64,000 nucleotides of DNA. Origin: Isoetes taiwanensis (taxonomy: Eukaryota; Streptophyta; Lycopodiopsida; Isoetales; Isoetaceae). The translations under genes and the position numbers were made by a program. The stretch lies in assembly GCA_021234155.1 (NCBI GenBank), contig JAJEKV010000014.1, forward strand, positions 21,343,513 through 21,407,512, in the 5' to 3' direction. The notes below the pieces were generated by a model, which worked only from the letters and a program-made list of their open reading frames with translations, had not been told where the DNA came from and did no database searches. This document shows positions 45,801 through 58,077 of this stretch, one piece after another. Numbering within the stretch: the stretch's first letter is position 1; each line of letters starts with the position of its first letter.

Positions 45801-46357
45801 TGGAAGTGTCTGATCTCCTTAGCTGCACACAGTCTCTGTTTTGCTTCATGGGCTTCTTGGGCGGTTCGTGTTTTTGGGGAGAGGTTTTAGGGTATTCTCC
45901 TTTGTTGGCCTCCCTCCTTCCACATAGCTAACCCTATATGCTCCTGATAGTACTTCAAATACGCATTGTACATTCCCATGTACGCCTTGTATTCTGCCAG
46001 TCTGTGCTTGTACTTCCTGTCCTTCTTCAGGGTGTATGATTCTCGAGCAGGCTTGCCAGATGTCTTGGCATCGGGCTTGGGCCAAGCTGGGTATGGTGCA
46101 GTTGCACCAGGCTCGTGGGTGTCCGCCTCTTCCTTTCTCGACTCTGATGATCCTTCTTCTGTTTTCTCTTACTCTTGCTGGTAAGGCAGCTCCCAAGCAT
46201 CATTTAGCTCAGTGTCTGATGATGATGGAGGTTGATCTGGCTCTCTTTTAGTGATGTTGATCCTCTTATTAGGCATCTTCTTGGTCTTCCTTTTGGGCGC
46301 CTTCTCTGGGAGCAAGTCCATGTCTTTCTCTGCTCTCTAGTGTGCTAGTTCTTCCCT
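42873..46357 (-). pseudogene. Ty3/gypsy gag region, degenerate
   Basis: A zinc-knuckle remnant is at 43058-42990 (FRCFQSGHQRHTCPF), in which the first Cys of CCHC is replaced by an aromatic residue. Further 5', frames at 43935-43563 are Gln/Ser/Pro-rich and 44671-44462 contains VNRGRYFSYIAVLAIFLFHK. A Glu-rich stretch is at 44400-44350, and 46010-45900 reads AEYKAYMGMYNAYLKYYQEH in a frame that is interrupted later. No single frame spans the region. Assignment to gag rests on position between the primer-binding site and pol, and on the zinc knuckle. Confidence 0.65.
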
Positions 46358-47150
46358 TTATGTCATTCTTCTCTTCTTTTTTCTTCCTCTTGATTCTTCA
46401 GAGGCGAAGAGCCTCCTTCTCTGACGGTCCTTCATCTTGGTCCTCCTCCGCGTGACCATTCTGTTCTTGTGTCTCAGGATACTCTTCCCAGTCCTCCTCC
46501 GTTTGGTCCTTCTCTTGCCTTTTGGTGGGATTTTGTGGGTCTTCGATTTTCTTCCGTTTCTTGGTCTCTCGCACCTTTTGTTCTGCAGCGAGGACCTGAA
46601 TGCTCCGTCTTTCATTACCACCCTTGCCGTCTGTTTGGTGCGAGCCATGTTTGATATCACCTCCATCGCTTCACTGGCGCCCTAAAATTGGCTTGCAGGC
46701 ACGAGATAGACAATTACGAGTGAAGAATGCAAATAACGAATCCTACGGGGGTCTATATTATAGGGTTGGAATTTTTTAGGGATTTCTACTGGGAAATTCA
46801 TGTTATCTAACTATTTAGATCTTAAATGTTTGGTAGCTTATAATACCTGATTCCCGTAGGACATTTTTATTCCAATTACTCACGGCATGTGCGAGAGGGC
46901 TGACTGAGATTCTTAGTCGGGTATTGGGCACACGGTGTGAGTAGTCACTCTTTAATTTATTTTTTTTGTTTATTTTCTTATCATTTTGATGGATGTTCCT
47001 AGCTTAGATTTTGATTTTAAGCTTATTTATCTTTCAGATTGCCTGTTAAACTTACTATTCTTGGTCAACTATGGTCAAATACTCATGACGTGTCCCAGGA
47101 GTCCAAGAGGGATTCTTAGTATGGTCCTGGGCACACGGCGTGAGTAGTCA
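45168..47150. repeat. Four dispersed copies of a hairpin motif (ACTCACGGCGTG type)
   Basis: Copies lie at about 45168-45232, 45364-45428, 46876-46946 and 47080-47146. Each has the pattern ACTCAYG-CGTG...GATTCTYAGT...CTGG-CACACGGCGTGAGTA and can fold, because the ends are inverted (ACTCACG against CGTGAGT). Two sit in the gag region and two between gag and the primer-binding site, in pairs about 200 bp apart. Confidence 0.75.
46358..46648 (-). CDS. Start of the gypsy gag-like ORF with a histone H3-like N-terminus
   Basis: From ATG 46648 the translation begins MARTKQTAR, then VVMKDGAFRS. The first nine residues equal those of histone H3 (ARTKQTAR after Met removal, including the K4 position); the tenth differs. 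An upstream in-frame ATG at 46666 would add MEVISN and mask the tail. After about 20 residues the current frame becomes unusually Arg/Lys-rich, while a neighbouring frame reads an acidic, gag-like sequence (KIEDPQNPTKRQEKDQTEED), so a frameshift probably lies near 46600. It is about 720 bp downstream of the primer-binding site, in the position of gag. Function unknown; H3-tail mimicry is an inference. Confidence 0.55.
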   Translation of the reverse strand: MARTKQTARVVMKDGAFRSSLQNKRCERPRNGRKSKTHKIPPKGKRRTKRRRTGKSILRHKNRMVTRRRTKMKDRQRRRLFASEESRGRKKKRRMT

Positions 47151-47366
47151 CATTCATATTGGAAAATTTTTTCCAAGTTTTACTAAAATTAATGCACGTA
47201 ATTATTACATAATTCTAACTGACCTTTTGTACTATAATGGGAATTTCTTTTTTTTTTTTCTTTTTCCCATTATTCGAGGTTCATGCTTGGGATTTCAACT
47301 CCAAGACTGAAGATCTAGACTCTGCTACTTGGGAAATAGCAGTGCCCGATCTTGGTCAACCAAGAT

Positions 47367-47382
47367 CATGGCTCTGATACCA
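47367..47382 (-). promoter_or_regulatory. Gypsy primer-binding site (initiator tRNA-Met)
   Basis: The minus strand reads TGGTATCAGAGCCATG, the standard plant complement of initiator tRNA-Met 3' end. It is one base from a CA-ending putative LTR and next to a perfect palindrome (GATCTTGGTCAACCAAGATC, 47348-47367). Confidence 0.9.
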
Positions 47383-47383
47383 T

Positions 47384-48846
47384 TGTGATGTTCCCTGTTC
47401 ATATACAATGCCCCGCACGTATAAAATTTGAGTTCATCTCTCATGACATCGCAAGCCCGCTAACACGAGGCCGTCTACCTATCATCGAGCTCTTGATGGT
47501 GAGCAAAAACGCGAGGGGGAAGAATAGATGTGTCATTTATCCCGTCTCCCTTGGGATCTACCTAGATGCAGAAGCGCATAAAACATAAGCACGTGGCATC
47601 ACATAAAATGCATATCCACCCCTAAGAGTGGGGCACAAGTATGCTAGTGGGTATAAAAAAAACGCGGCCCCAGCACTTAGATCAGCACCCTGGATGTACT
47701 ATTCTATCATAGTATTCCACTTGTTATTAATTGGAGTTGTTACATATTTCTATTGATTACCTAATGACCGTGTGCTAGTACCAGTAACACCTTAAACAAG
47801 TTGCCATATGGGGTGCTATATGAGTGCTATCAGTATGTGTCCGGACGCCTGCTTTTGCACCCCACCAGCATACTTTTGCTATAAGATAACATCTGAACAA
47901 CATCAGTAGCATCAATAATGAAGAGAAATCCTACCCAAGACTCAGACTCATGGGGATCGACTAACGGCTTAGGGTCTTCAGAAGTCAATGCAGACAAAAT
48001 TCATGGCAAATGGATTTCGCTGGCATAAGAACATAGCAGTTGGGTAGTCCATTCCATCCGTCCCTCCTGTGCACACTTTGCAGATAGGCTGAAAAGTATT
48101 GGGGATGTGACTGTAGCCTGTCGGGTGCGTAGTCAGAGGGGCTACTCCTGAGTTGCATCTCCCCAGTCCCGATGAGGCAGGAGGGGATCACTCCCCTCCA
48201 GAAGGTCCATGCCAATTGCAGGCAAGCTAGAGAGCCACTGCTCGTCTACGACTTGAACTCCACTGAGTGACGTATCACCTAGGAGGTGTCAAGCCCATGC
48301 CTTGCCCACAGTCAGTGGCAAGCTATTAGGCCTAGCCCACAACGTTCTTCGGCCATCGCTACGCACCAGAGGGATCAACTATAGCCGGACAAGCCTTCCT
48401 TATTAGCCGGTTTACCCCCGCCACCCACAGCCAAGCGGGCTCCTATGTACAGACCCCAATTATTGGGTCCTAATGAGGATGTCTAAGAACATCATCTACA
48501 AAGGCTCTGGGTCTCTACCCCCCTCCCCAATACACAAGAGGTGCCCACAGAGCAATACAATATTATCCAATGAACTAAAATAGCAGAGTAAAGATCTAAT
48601 CTATCTACTCTAAATATATGGTTAGGTTCATTCATTAAAGGCTGAGGTCTGGGGATCTAGAGATCCTCTAAGGCTAAGAAAGGGTGAAAACTCAGCTTAA
48701 TGCCGGTTGAGAGGCTGGCATTGCATAACAAATCAACCATATAATAGATCCTTGGCTTGCTCTAAGTCCTCTGACGATGTCCATGCTGTCGAGATGCCTC
48801 GAGATGCTCGAGTCTTGGCGATCTGGTTGGAAAAGCAAGCTCCACA
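47384..48846 (-). mobile_element. Putative 5' LTR of the gypsy element (outer edge uncertain)
   Basis: The inner edge is fixed by the primer-binding site (minus strand ends ...ACATCACA). The sequence has no coding potential. The outer boundary cannot be placed: the second hAT begins at 48847, and no matching LTR was recognised left of 28891, so LTR length cannot be measured by comparison. Confidence 0.45.
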
Positions 48847-48885
48847 CAGGGATAGATTCAATACCTCACATGTTTGATATGGAAT

Positions 48886-49308
48886 ACACACAACTACAAT
48901 TAACATTATTAACATAAACCATTGCATTTAACATATTTAAATTAAAATCCCCCTTAAACCCCCTTTGGTTTGGGTGCATATTCACACGGGGGGTTACGTA
49001 GGGCAGCGAGAGCCCCAAAAATATATTTACAATACACGTACAAAATTAACACCATTAAGTACATTCTCTCAAACCTTATAATATATAGTATACAAAAACT
49101 TGTACATGCATACCCCACAAACAAGGATCGCTATGTACGGTCCAGATCTTGGAATAAAGGGCAAATATGCCCATCCGACAGCTCTCGTTGCCCGGAGTAA
49201 CCCCCCGTGTGAATATGCACCCAAACCAAAGGGGGTTTAAGGGGGATTTTAATTTAAATATGTTAAATGCAATGGTTTATGTTAATAATGTTAATGGTAG
49301 TTGTGTGT
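48886..49308. repeat. 423-bp foldback with arms of about 125 bp
   Basis: 48886-49010 (starting ACACACAACTAC and containing CCCCCTTTGGTTTGGGTGCA) is the near-perfect inverse of about 49180-49308. The central spacer is about 170 bp. No reading frame. It lies 39 bp inside the left hAT-like terminus. Confidence 0.92.
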
Positions 49309-49439
49309 TGATTGTTATATTAAAAAAAATTTTACAAAATACTTGCTAGGGTCTAATCTAGCAAATACTATACTTCAAGAACTAAACCTAGTTAGAAATT
49401 GAGAATTTGTCTGTCCTGGTTTTACCCAGGCCCAAAACT

Positions 49440-50560
49440 TACCCTGGCAGAATAAAATACTTAGGCAAAGTTACCCAGATACTGTGTAGTTGCATCCATT
49501 GAGAGGATGTTCCAAGTAGGGAGCTGAGATTCCAAGCCCCAAATACCATGCAACACCAACTTAACGGATTAGAAAAGATCCTTCATTTATTTAATTTTTA
49601 TCGACTTCCACCAAGGTCCCAAGTATAAGAAGGCATAGATTTTTACCTCAAAATATTTGTTCCCAAGGTAGCATAAGTCATGACAATTCATAATAAATAT
49701 CAGAAGCTTATAATTATAATTGTTATTAAGGCCAGTCAAAAGCAGACCAATTCTAAAATAGCTAAGAACAAAGACCCTGTCATGTCTATCACAGGTTACC
49801 CAATGGTGTTAAACAAAGAACTTTTCTTAGTGTAGGTCTTTCCAGATCATAAGTCCATAAGTATTGATCCTTCGGTATATTTCCAGATGTGTAAAGTTAT
49901 GATCTTACAGGTCCGGGATTTGGGTCTGCATGCTACCCCCTGAAATAACATAAATACCTTTAACTGTGTAATTCCAATGCCTTCTTTATTGGCCCAAAGG
50001 TGTCTAAGAAAGGCAACTGGTCAGCAGCCCAATTAAGAAGTATCTGCATGTCTAAAAGTAAACAGGATCTATCCCAAGTAGGGAGCTGGGATTCCCAGCC
50101 TAAATACCATGCAACACCAACCCAATGGATAAAATTTAAAAGGTCTTTAATTTCTGAATTTATCCACTTAGTTCCCAAATATAACAAGGCAGATAAAACA
50201 TACCTCAAAATATTTGTTCTCAAGGTGGAGTTAGTCTAAATAACTGGTAATAAATAATAAAGAGTAAAGATCAGATGACTGTAAATTCGATGAAACAAAA
50301 GCTGCCCGGATCACAACTCCATAGGTCTTGTTAGGTAGACATATTTTTTTTTCAAGTGTGTAAGGCCATGCTAACACAGTGCGGGATTTGGGCACATGCT
50401 CTTTGTCAAAAACCAGTAAAACATAAATTCCTTAAAAAGCAAGGCAAACTAAATGCACTCTTTATTCAGGAAAGATGTCTTAGAAAAGCAACCTCTTAGC
50501 AACCCAATTAATAAATGAGTGCGTATCTTAAAATAAACAGAGTCTATCCCTAACTTATAA
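49440..50560. repeat. Diverged tandem repeat, about 500-560-bp period
   Basis: CAAGTAGGGAGCTGRGATTC, AAATACCATGCAACACCAAC and CCTCAAAATATTTGTTC recur at about 49514-49680 and 50076-50222. AAAGGTGTCTAAGAAAGGCAACT at about 49995 recurs as AGATGTCTTAGAAAAGCAACC near 50473. This gives two full copies and part of a third. A minus frame (50223-49960) is open for 87 codons but unrecognised. Confidence 0.75.
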
Positions 50561-52275
50561 GCCTGAGATAAGAGCAACCACCATGCTGTTTACATAATTA
50601 GACAAATAAGGAGAGAACCAGCCACCTTTTCAAAGCTAGACCTTTTTTTTCAAAATGGTTTTTTATTTTTTATTTTTCCAATAGGAGACATACTGCAGAG
50701 GACCCATGTATTTGTCCCTTGTTTTTTCATCAGAATTTAATAAACTAAGGCCATGTAGGTAAAACAACGGTGGTGTTATTTTCAGTTTTACACCTTTAAA
50801 CCGCATAATCCTACACTTGAAATAGAAAATATGTAGCAATATAGGCATGAAAAAGGAGAGTTTCAAGGGGCAGAATATCAGGTCTGCTCCTCATTTTTGA
50901 ATCGCTCCATTAGTTTGCACAACCCAAACATCCTAAAGGTAGGTTCGATGTGTTACCTGCAGCAAAACCAGTCACACGTTAGCCTGAAGAGGGTAAGCGT
51001 AAAGTTGCTAGCAGGTAAGCAAAATCAAACCATGTTTTCATCCGTTTCCTTTATGTTTAAGCAAAATAAAAGTGGTATTCAGGGGTCAGCATTTAAAATA
51101 GTGCATCAAGCCTGTTCAAATAGTAATAATTGAAGCAGGGGAGAGCGGTATTCAGTGGTCAGTCCCCTTGTCTTGAAATTAAATTAAAAATGAGCAACAA
51201 CAACACTAGTTATAAGTGGATCTAGAGACACAGAAGTATGATCAGACATGCGCTTAAACCGTCCACATCAAGTAGCTGTGAAGACTTCAAGACCATATTT
51301 TTAGAATCAGATTGCCTTCATTCGAACAGGAAATATTCAAGGCCCAGCTTGATGTACTCAGGAAAAAATTACGAGTATCCTGCTATGGCCTATTTCTATC
51401 CCTGTTATAAGTCCAGAGCTGCTAGCGAAATGCAACCAGTTTGTTTACTTATATGTATGAAGATGAAGAGCAGTATTAATCTCAACTTTTTCAGAGAAAA
51501 TGTCCCCAGCTCTGTGCTAGGATACTTACATTCCCTACTCATTAAATAAAATGCAAAAATTAACCTCATTTTGATCGCTTCCAGTATTGTATGAATACTC
51601 CATGTCCGGATTTAGGTCTGTCATAGCCGGATTATTGTATGCAGGCTCCTCATTTGTTGCTCTCATACTAGCATTCCGGATTAGGCATCTTTTGATGATG
51701 CTGGCAGCTTGGGAATTTCTAGTCTGGTCCGGTGGTGTAGGCCTTCTTGGCCCAAGTGGAAACCCCCTTCCCTTTACATTTCTCGATCCAGGAGGCCGTC
51801 CTCGTTATAAGTCCGGGCCCTAACTAAAGCAAACATAGGTAAACTTTATGGGTCTAAACATTAACTACTTGGACAATAACATCAAGACAAACAAATTATT
51901 TCCATTGCATACCAAGAGCCGCCCAAATATACGCAAACACACTGTTATAAAATGTGCAAAAACAACAATAACCCATAAATCCATAAACCCATAAACCCAT
52001 GCTTGAAATTCTCAAATATATGATGACAAACTTTACTCCTTTCTTCAGATGTTTTTGTGTTTTCTTAAGTTTTGTTACAAAGAAGCATGTAAAAATTGCT
52101 TGATTTTTCCGCAGCATATTGTCTCAAAAGAAATTATACAAGATCCCCTTGACTGGGCATAAACTACTGGATGAACTCTGTTTGCATTCTTGTAAATTTG
52201 TAGCAGATATGAATATAATGAGCTAGCCATGCAACTCCGAATAGCTGCTGCTGTTGTTACAGCTAGGCTAAGTTC

Positions 52276-52700
<425 letters not shown>

Positions 52701-53949
52701 CAATATTCCAGGATTACCATGAATAGTGTAGCCCCAACAAAGGAAGGAGGAATCTTTAGCATGGGCTTTGCTAAACCCGCAAGTAAGAAAGAAACTGAAA
52801 TAAGAAAGAACCTCTATTCTTCTCTACCTTTTTCTCACTTAAAATCACAGCTACTCCCTTTTATTCTTTGTCTTTGCTTCTGAATGAATTTGGCACACAA
52901 TCGTGCCAGAGTATTACATCATAAGCTTCCTAAAATGGGATTCAATGCAAAAATACACATTAGCTGACGCATTTATTGGTTGAATTCTTTTACCTTTTTG
53001 GGAAACTAATAAGCCTGGAGTATCCAAACTTTGCTTGGCTAATCTTTCAGACAAGATTCCTGCAGAATTTGGCTAATAAAATGCAACTCAGGGTTTATGT
53101 ACGTGATCTAGACAATACAATGCATACAAGATATTGTTTTTTTAAGCACTGTTTGCCCAGCAAGGATGAAGATGCGAAAAGACTGAAAGCATACCGGATT
53201 TGCTAAAGTTTGTTATGCCATAATTGTTATCACAGCATGGCCATGGCGTTCATCTACAGCCTGTTGCAGCAGCACTGCTTCTATGCGAAGGATAAAATGT
53301 AAAGAATAGAACTTACCATGTTAATCTGCAATATGCCATCGTGCCTTAAATCCAACGGGGAATGTTCTGGCTGCAGAAGGCCCGCAAGTGATGTACAAAG
53401 GAATGGGAACTCCGCTAGCGACAGTGGCAGTGTTCAACGCAAGGGGTCAAATGGAAGCTCTGCTTAGCCGAAATCACAGTTCTGGCCGGCCAAGGATTAG
53501 GCTTTCCAGTTTTTGCCAGGGGATAAAGATGACAAGAAACCAGTGTCACACTTGCACTGAAGGAAATCCGCTATTGACCTCAAACTTGGCCTTTTGTAGA
53601 CGCGTGAGCTCATGCATCCGCAGCTAAGTTCAGAAAGGGCATAAAGAAAAGCTGGATACTTTACAGCTTGTGTAAATAGGTCTTCCAATCCGGTCTTGCA
53701 ATCCGGACGCACAACCCACAACCACGCAACCCTAATTCACACAACCCTAAAAAAAACCCTCCACCACAGGATTTGCCCCTTTTTCTAAAATCAACGACTA
53801 ACAAAAGGGTGCACTCTAGAAATACTATTTAGTACACCTGGATTAATAGGACTGTCAAATCATATGAAAACCTTAGAGAAAACAGTACAAAAACACAAAA
53901 CAAAACCCCCTGTCATAATGCTAGATATTCGAATGATATGGCACGATTT

Positions 53950-54348
53950 TGAAGTATTAAATGTAAAAAATACGGCAAAAAAAATAAAAATAAAAAAAAA
54001 TCGACGTCAAAATTGTTTCGCGTAAGTGAAACAATGGCTTCGCTTACACGAAAAATGTTTTACGTAAGCGAAACAGAGGTTTCAAGTAAGCGAAATTTAA
54101 AAAAATAATAATAATAATAATAGTTTTTTATTATTTTTACGTAAGCGAAACTACAATTTCACTTACGCTAAACACTTTTCGCGTAAGCGAAATAAAGTTT
54201 TTGTGTAAGCGAATTTCAAAAAAAAAAAATTCTGAATTTTGCTTACGCAAAACAACTTTTTCGCTTACGCTAAAAGTGTTTCGTTTATGTGAATTTTTTT
54301 TTTTATACGTCCAAAATTTTTGATTTGTACGTATAGAACCTATCCCTG
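53950..54348. repeat. Decayed TTCGCGTAAGCGAA array and hAT terminus
   Basis: Variants of the palindrome (TTTCGCGTAAGTGAAAC, TTTTACGTAAGCGAAAC, TTTCGCGTAAGCGAAAT and others) alternate at 54010-54300. They are followed by an inverted terminus matching the 10.8-kb hAT. The copies carry more substitutions than those of the large element, suggesting greater age. Confidence 0.85.
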
Positions 54349-54539
54349 GCTCAATGGGTGCTGGTAGGTCGGAATGGGTCTGGCACTTTGCAATGCGAGC
54401 TCTGGAGACTGGAATTCGAAAGGGACACTTTTAGGATTCCAAACTCCTTATAACATGACGCTTTTAGTGTTGGAATCTAAAAGGTTACTTAGGTCTATGC
54501 CACGTGGCAATGGGTTAATGGGGACATGTACAATATAAT

Positions 54540-56080
54540 GGTTCCATTGATTGTACTCCAGGGTACAACCCTAGTGATGTGGCAGTATAATATATGTATT
54601 CATACCATATATTATGTTGGAACGTCACATGTATGGTATGATGATGAGCGTAGGGAACAGAAAAGAAAGGTCAGACAAACGAAGGGGACAGAAGCATACC
54701 AAGAAGAAAGATCGATATATTTGAAGTTATTAAAAACAAAGAGGAACATGAATCTAAGACAATCAAAGCGATTTTGGACAAGAATGAAAAGGAAAAGAGC
54801 AGGTCAGAACAAAGGAACAGAAGCATCGCATGATCAAGTGGGGATTGATTGAGAGTAATACTTAGAAAGGCTATATAGGACGAGTGCAACACCAATAATC
54901 GTACCAAATGGAGGACAGACACCTTGTTTCAGCATGCAAGAGGTCATGATGGCGCTACAGAAGATGTCCAACAACAAAGCTGCAGACCTATATGGCCTCA
55001 TGGTGGAAATGCTGAAATGTGTGGATACATTAATAGGAGAAATAGTCACAGACGTCTTCAACAATGTACTATACACTGGCCAGGGAATTACAGAACAATA
55101 ATAGTGAGTTCTATATTTGCAAAATGGTTCGGAAAGGTCCTGGATAACAAACTGAAACATTGGGCGGAAGAAGAAAAACTACAAGCTCAGGGACAGGCAG
55201 GGTTCATGCCAGATCATTCAACAACAGATCACCAAGTCATATTTTGGATACTAATAGAACAAACCAAAGCACAATATAAGAAAATCATATGTTGCCTTGT
55301 AGACTTAAAAAAAGCATTTGACACCGTCCCAAGGGAGAAATTATTACAGAGATTGATAGACCTCAAAGCTCCGGAAGGCATGATAGGATCCATTGCATGA
55401 CTGTACTAGAGAGTCTATGCTAAGATGGAATGGGATGGCCAGGGAATCAACTGTGACACAGTCAAACAAGATGGTCTTTCACCTATGCTGTTTGGAATCT
55501 ACATAGATGCACTGCAGAAATTCATGGGGGAGAAACAGGAAAACATGGATGCATGACTCTAGAACAGACAAAAATCCCTATAATGCTATACGCAGATGAT
55601 TTTAGTATGATGGCCACCAAATCTCAGGGTATGCATAAAACGCTGGAATTCCTAAAGAGTTCTGTGAGAACACATGCCTAATGCTGAATTTGGCCATGAT
55701 GAGAATAGTCACATGTGGCACTAAAGCCAGACATAAACCATTCAAGTACATGGATACAGAGTTGGAAGAAGCAGTAGAATACAAATACCTAGGTATGATT
55801 CATATGGCACATGAAAATGATCAAACGGGGCAGATGTTAGATTCCAGACAGCTATAGGAGATTACTACATAAGGAATTTTTTTTGCAATAGGGGCAGAAT
55901 CATTGACTAGGAGATCAAATGCTACCTATTCAGCTCACTAGTTGCGTCCATACAGTTATATGGAACGGAGAATGTTAAGGGTAGAATCTTTTATCATGAT
56001 AAGTGGAACAGAGAGAGATGAAGGTCAATGAATCAGATAAAGAATATTCATTGCATTCAGAGTGTCTGCTATCTAATGCA
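54540..56080 (+). pseudogene. LINE reverse-transcriptase fragment, frame-shifted
   Basis: Frame 54924-55400 contains NYRTIIVSSIFAKWFGKVLD, QGQAGFMPDHSTTDHQVI and LVDLKKAFDTVPREKLLQRL. After a stop, INCDTVKQDGLSPMLFGIYIDAL follows, and in another frame the catalytic MLYADDFSMMA (about 55581-55615). Later sequence reads LVASIQLYGTE, the typical post-RT string. The RT differs from the L1-like copy at 3.0 kb (NYR-x-I start, YADD instead of FADD), so it is another LINE clade. At least three frame disruptions; no A tail seen. Confidence 0.88.
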
Positions 56081-58077
56081 AATGTTGCATTGTCATCCAC
56101 CCATTAGCTAATGGATCAAAAAATAGGCTTTCTTAGGCCTTAAGATCATTGCTTTGTTTTTCATAGCCCACTAACATAACAATCCATTATGTTGCAACCA
56201 CTAATATAACATTTGTTATATGAACCTAGTTTAACACAATCCATTAGATTAACCATAAACATCATGTTTCCTCGTAAGTTTTTTTAGCAACCTTTTGTAG
56301 TTGTTTTTCTCATAGGTTATTAGCTATGTTTCTATCATATGATCTCTAGAGTGCATTTTAGAAAGTATCATATTGCGCAGCATGATTCCCGTGTTTTCTC
56401 TATCATAGTTCCTTTGGATATTGTTCCCCCCACCTTCCCCTCATCTTTGGGTATATTTTTTTATATTTTGTTGTGATCAATTGTTCAAATATTTTTCTGG
56501 TCAATCATTCTATTATCCTTGTTAGTATCCTCTTTGATCATTCTGAATTTGCATCTTCATTCATGCTGCAAGCTTGATAAATTTTGGGGCATCCTTATCA
56601 TATCGTTAACAGGGGCATTACTATGTCTTGGGGCTCTGCATTCTTCCTTGGTTTAGTGGAATTTTGCTAGCATATTTTGGGTGGTTTAGTGACAAGGTAA
56701 TTTCTGGTAGCCTATTGTCATTTATGACCGATAAATTGTTGTTGTCCTCATGACTCATGTTGTTCCTGCTCCCCTTATTCTTCTATGAAATGCATGCAAT
56801 TGTTATTGTCGTGGTATGGGGGGTTGTTCTTCTTGGTTATCGTGGTTATATAATTCGCATGATTCTCGATTTTGGTTTCATTGACATGCCATCATTTCTT
56901 TTATGTTTATCTCTTTTTAGCAGCTTTCTCTCATGCATTTGAGGTTTAGTTTAACTTCCTTGGGCATCTTATGTTTTGTAGTTCCCATTATACTTTCTCT
57001 TCTCCTTGGCTTACATCTCAATATGACCTCCACTTATGACCATTAACCTCACCTCATACCCGACCTCAACCTTATTCTCGATTATGACCTTATCTTAGTT
57101 TCCTTCATCCCAGCTCTCGTTTCCTTTTCTCATTGACCACGTATGTCGTCACATAGGACCAACTCCATACAGCCACTTTCAGCTCGACTGAAAGGTGCTA
57201 CTGCTGGGGCAGCTAGTGGGGTTCCCGATAGTCTTTTTTGACATCATGGACGCTGGTGTTCGTCCTCCTCTCAGGCACGATATGTTCAACCCAATCTTCA
57301 TGAGCAGTCTTCTTCGTTCGCCTCTTAGATCTATGAGGAGAGCATTAAGTCTGCGAGGAAAGCAGAGTTCTCTTCATTTCTGCTGGTGTTTTGGTGTGCT
57401 TATATCACGAGTCCTCATCACGAGAATGCAGATCGATCCTCAACGTAGGATCACGGTTCTCGTGAGAGGGCGAGCCATGTATATTTGGTCTTTTCGTGTT
57501 TCTTCTCCATTCGGCATTCTTCTCACAACAATATAGTAGCATTGAGAAACCCTCCCATCCCGCCCTTCTTGTTTCCTCCTTTTCATGGACCATCTACTCA
57601 GGTGTCATCTAGGTTAAGAAAGTTAAATAATGTCTCTCTTTTAAGGAAGTTATTGTTATTATATGCGCCTGACACGCGTGACAAGCCTCCTTGTTGTAGA
57701 GGTTTTTTGTCACGTGGCATTCATGACCAGCCCCTCTAGAGGTTTTCTTTTCAAGTTCTTTCAAGTTCTTTTCAAAGTTATATATTTTCGCATGGCACGA
57801 TCCTCTGGAGATTTTTCAAAGTTCTTTCTGCTATGTTGATTTATATTCTGTGGTTTTTGTTGTCATCGGTATTCATTCTAGAATGGGACTCGCAAGAAAC
57901 CAACAAACCGCCCATAGATAGGCTTCTCATTCATCTCAGCAGATTTTCTACAATGGTGGACAGTGGGTAGCCGCACACATGCGAACTACCCACGAAAAAT
58001 AAAGGGAAAATCCAATTATATCACTTGGACCCCAAAAAATACAATGCTAATAGATGAGTGGCTGATGTACCTGCCGA
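56081..58077. other. No recognisable gene
   Basis: T-rich, with several open frames lacking motifs (for example 57195-57536). A 45-bp string around GTGTTTTGGTGTGC and CTCATCACGAGAA near 57383-57425 recurs near 59015-59055. Confidence 0.45.

Noticed and set aside
45846-46196. 116-codon minus ORF in the gypsy gag region
   Set aside because: A neighbouring minus frame reads more gag-like; this frame is probably out of register.
53388-53627. 79-codon plus ORF near the hexokinase fragment
   Set aside because: No similarity to hexokinase or any family I know; opposite strand to the fragment and without supporting signals.
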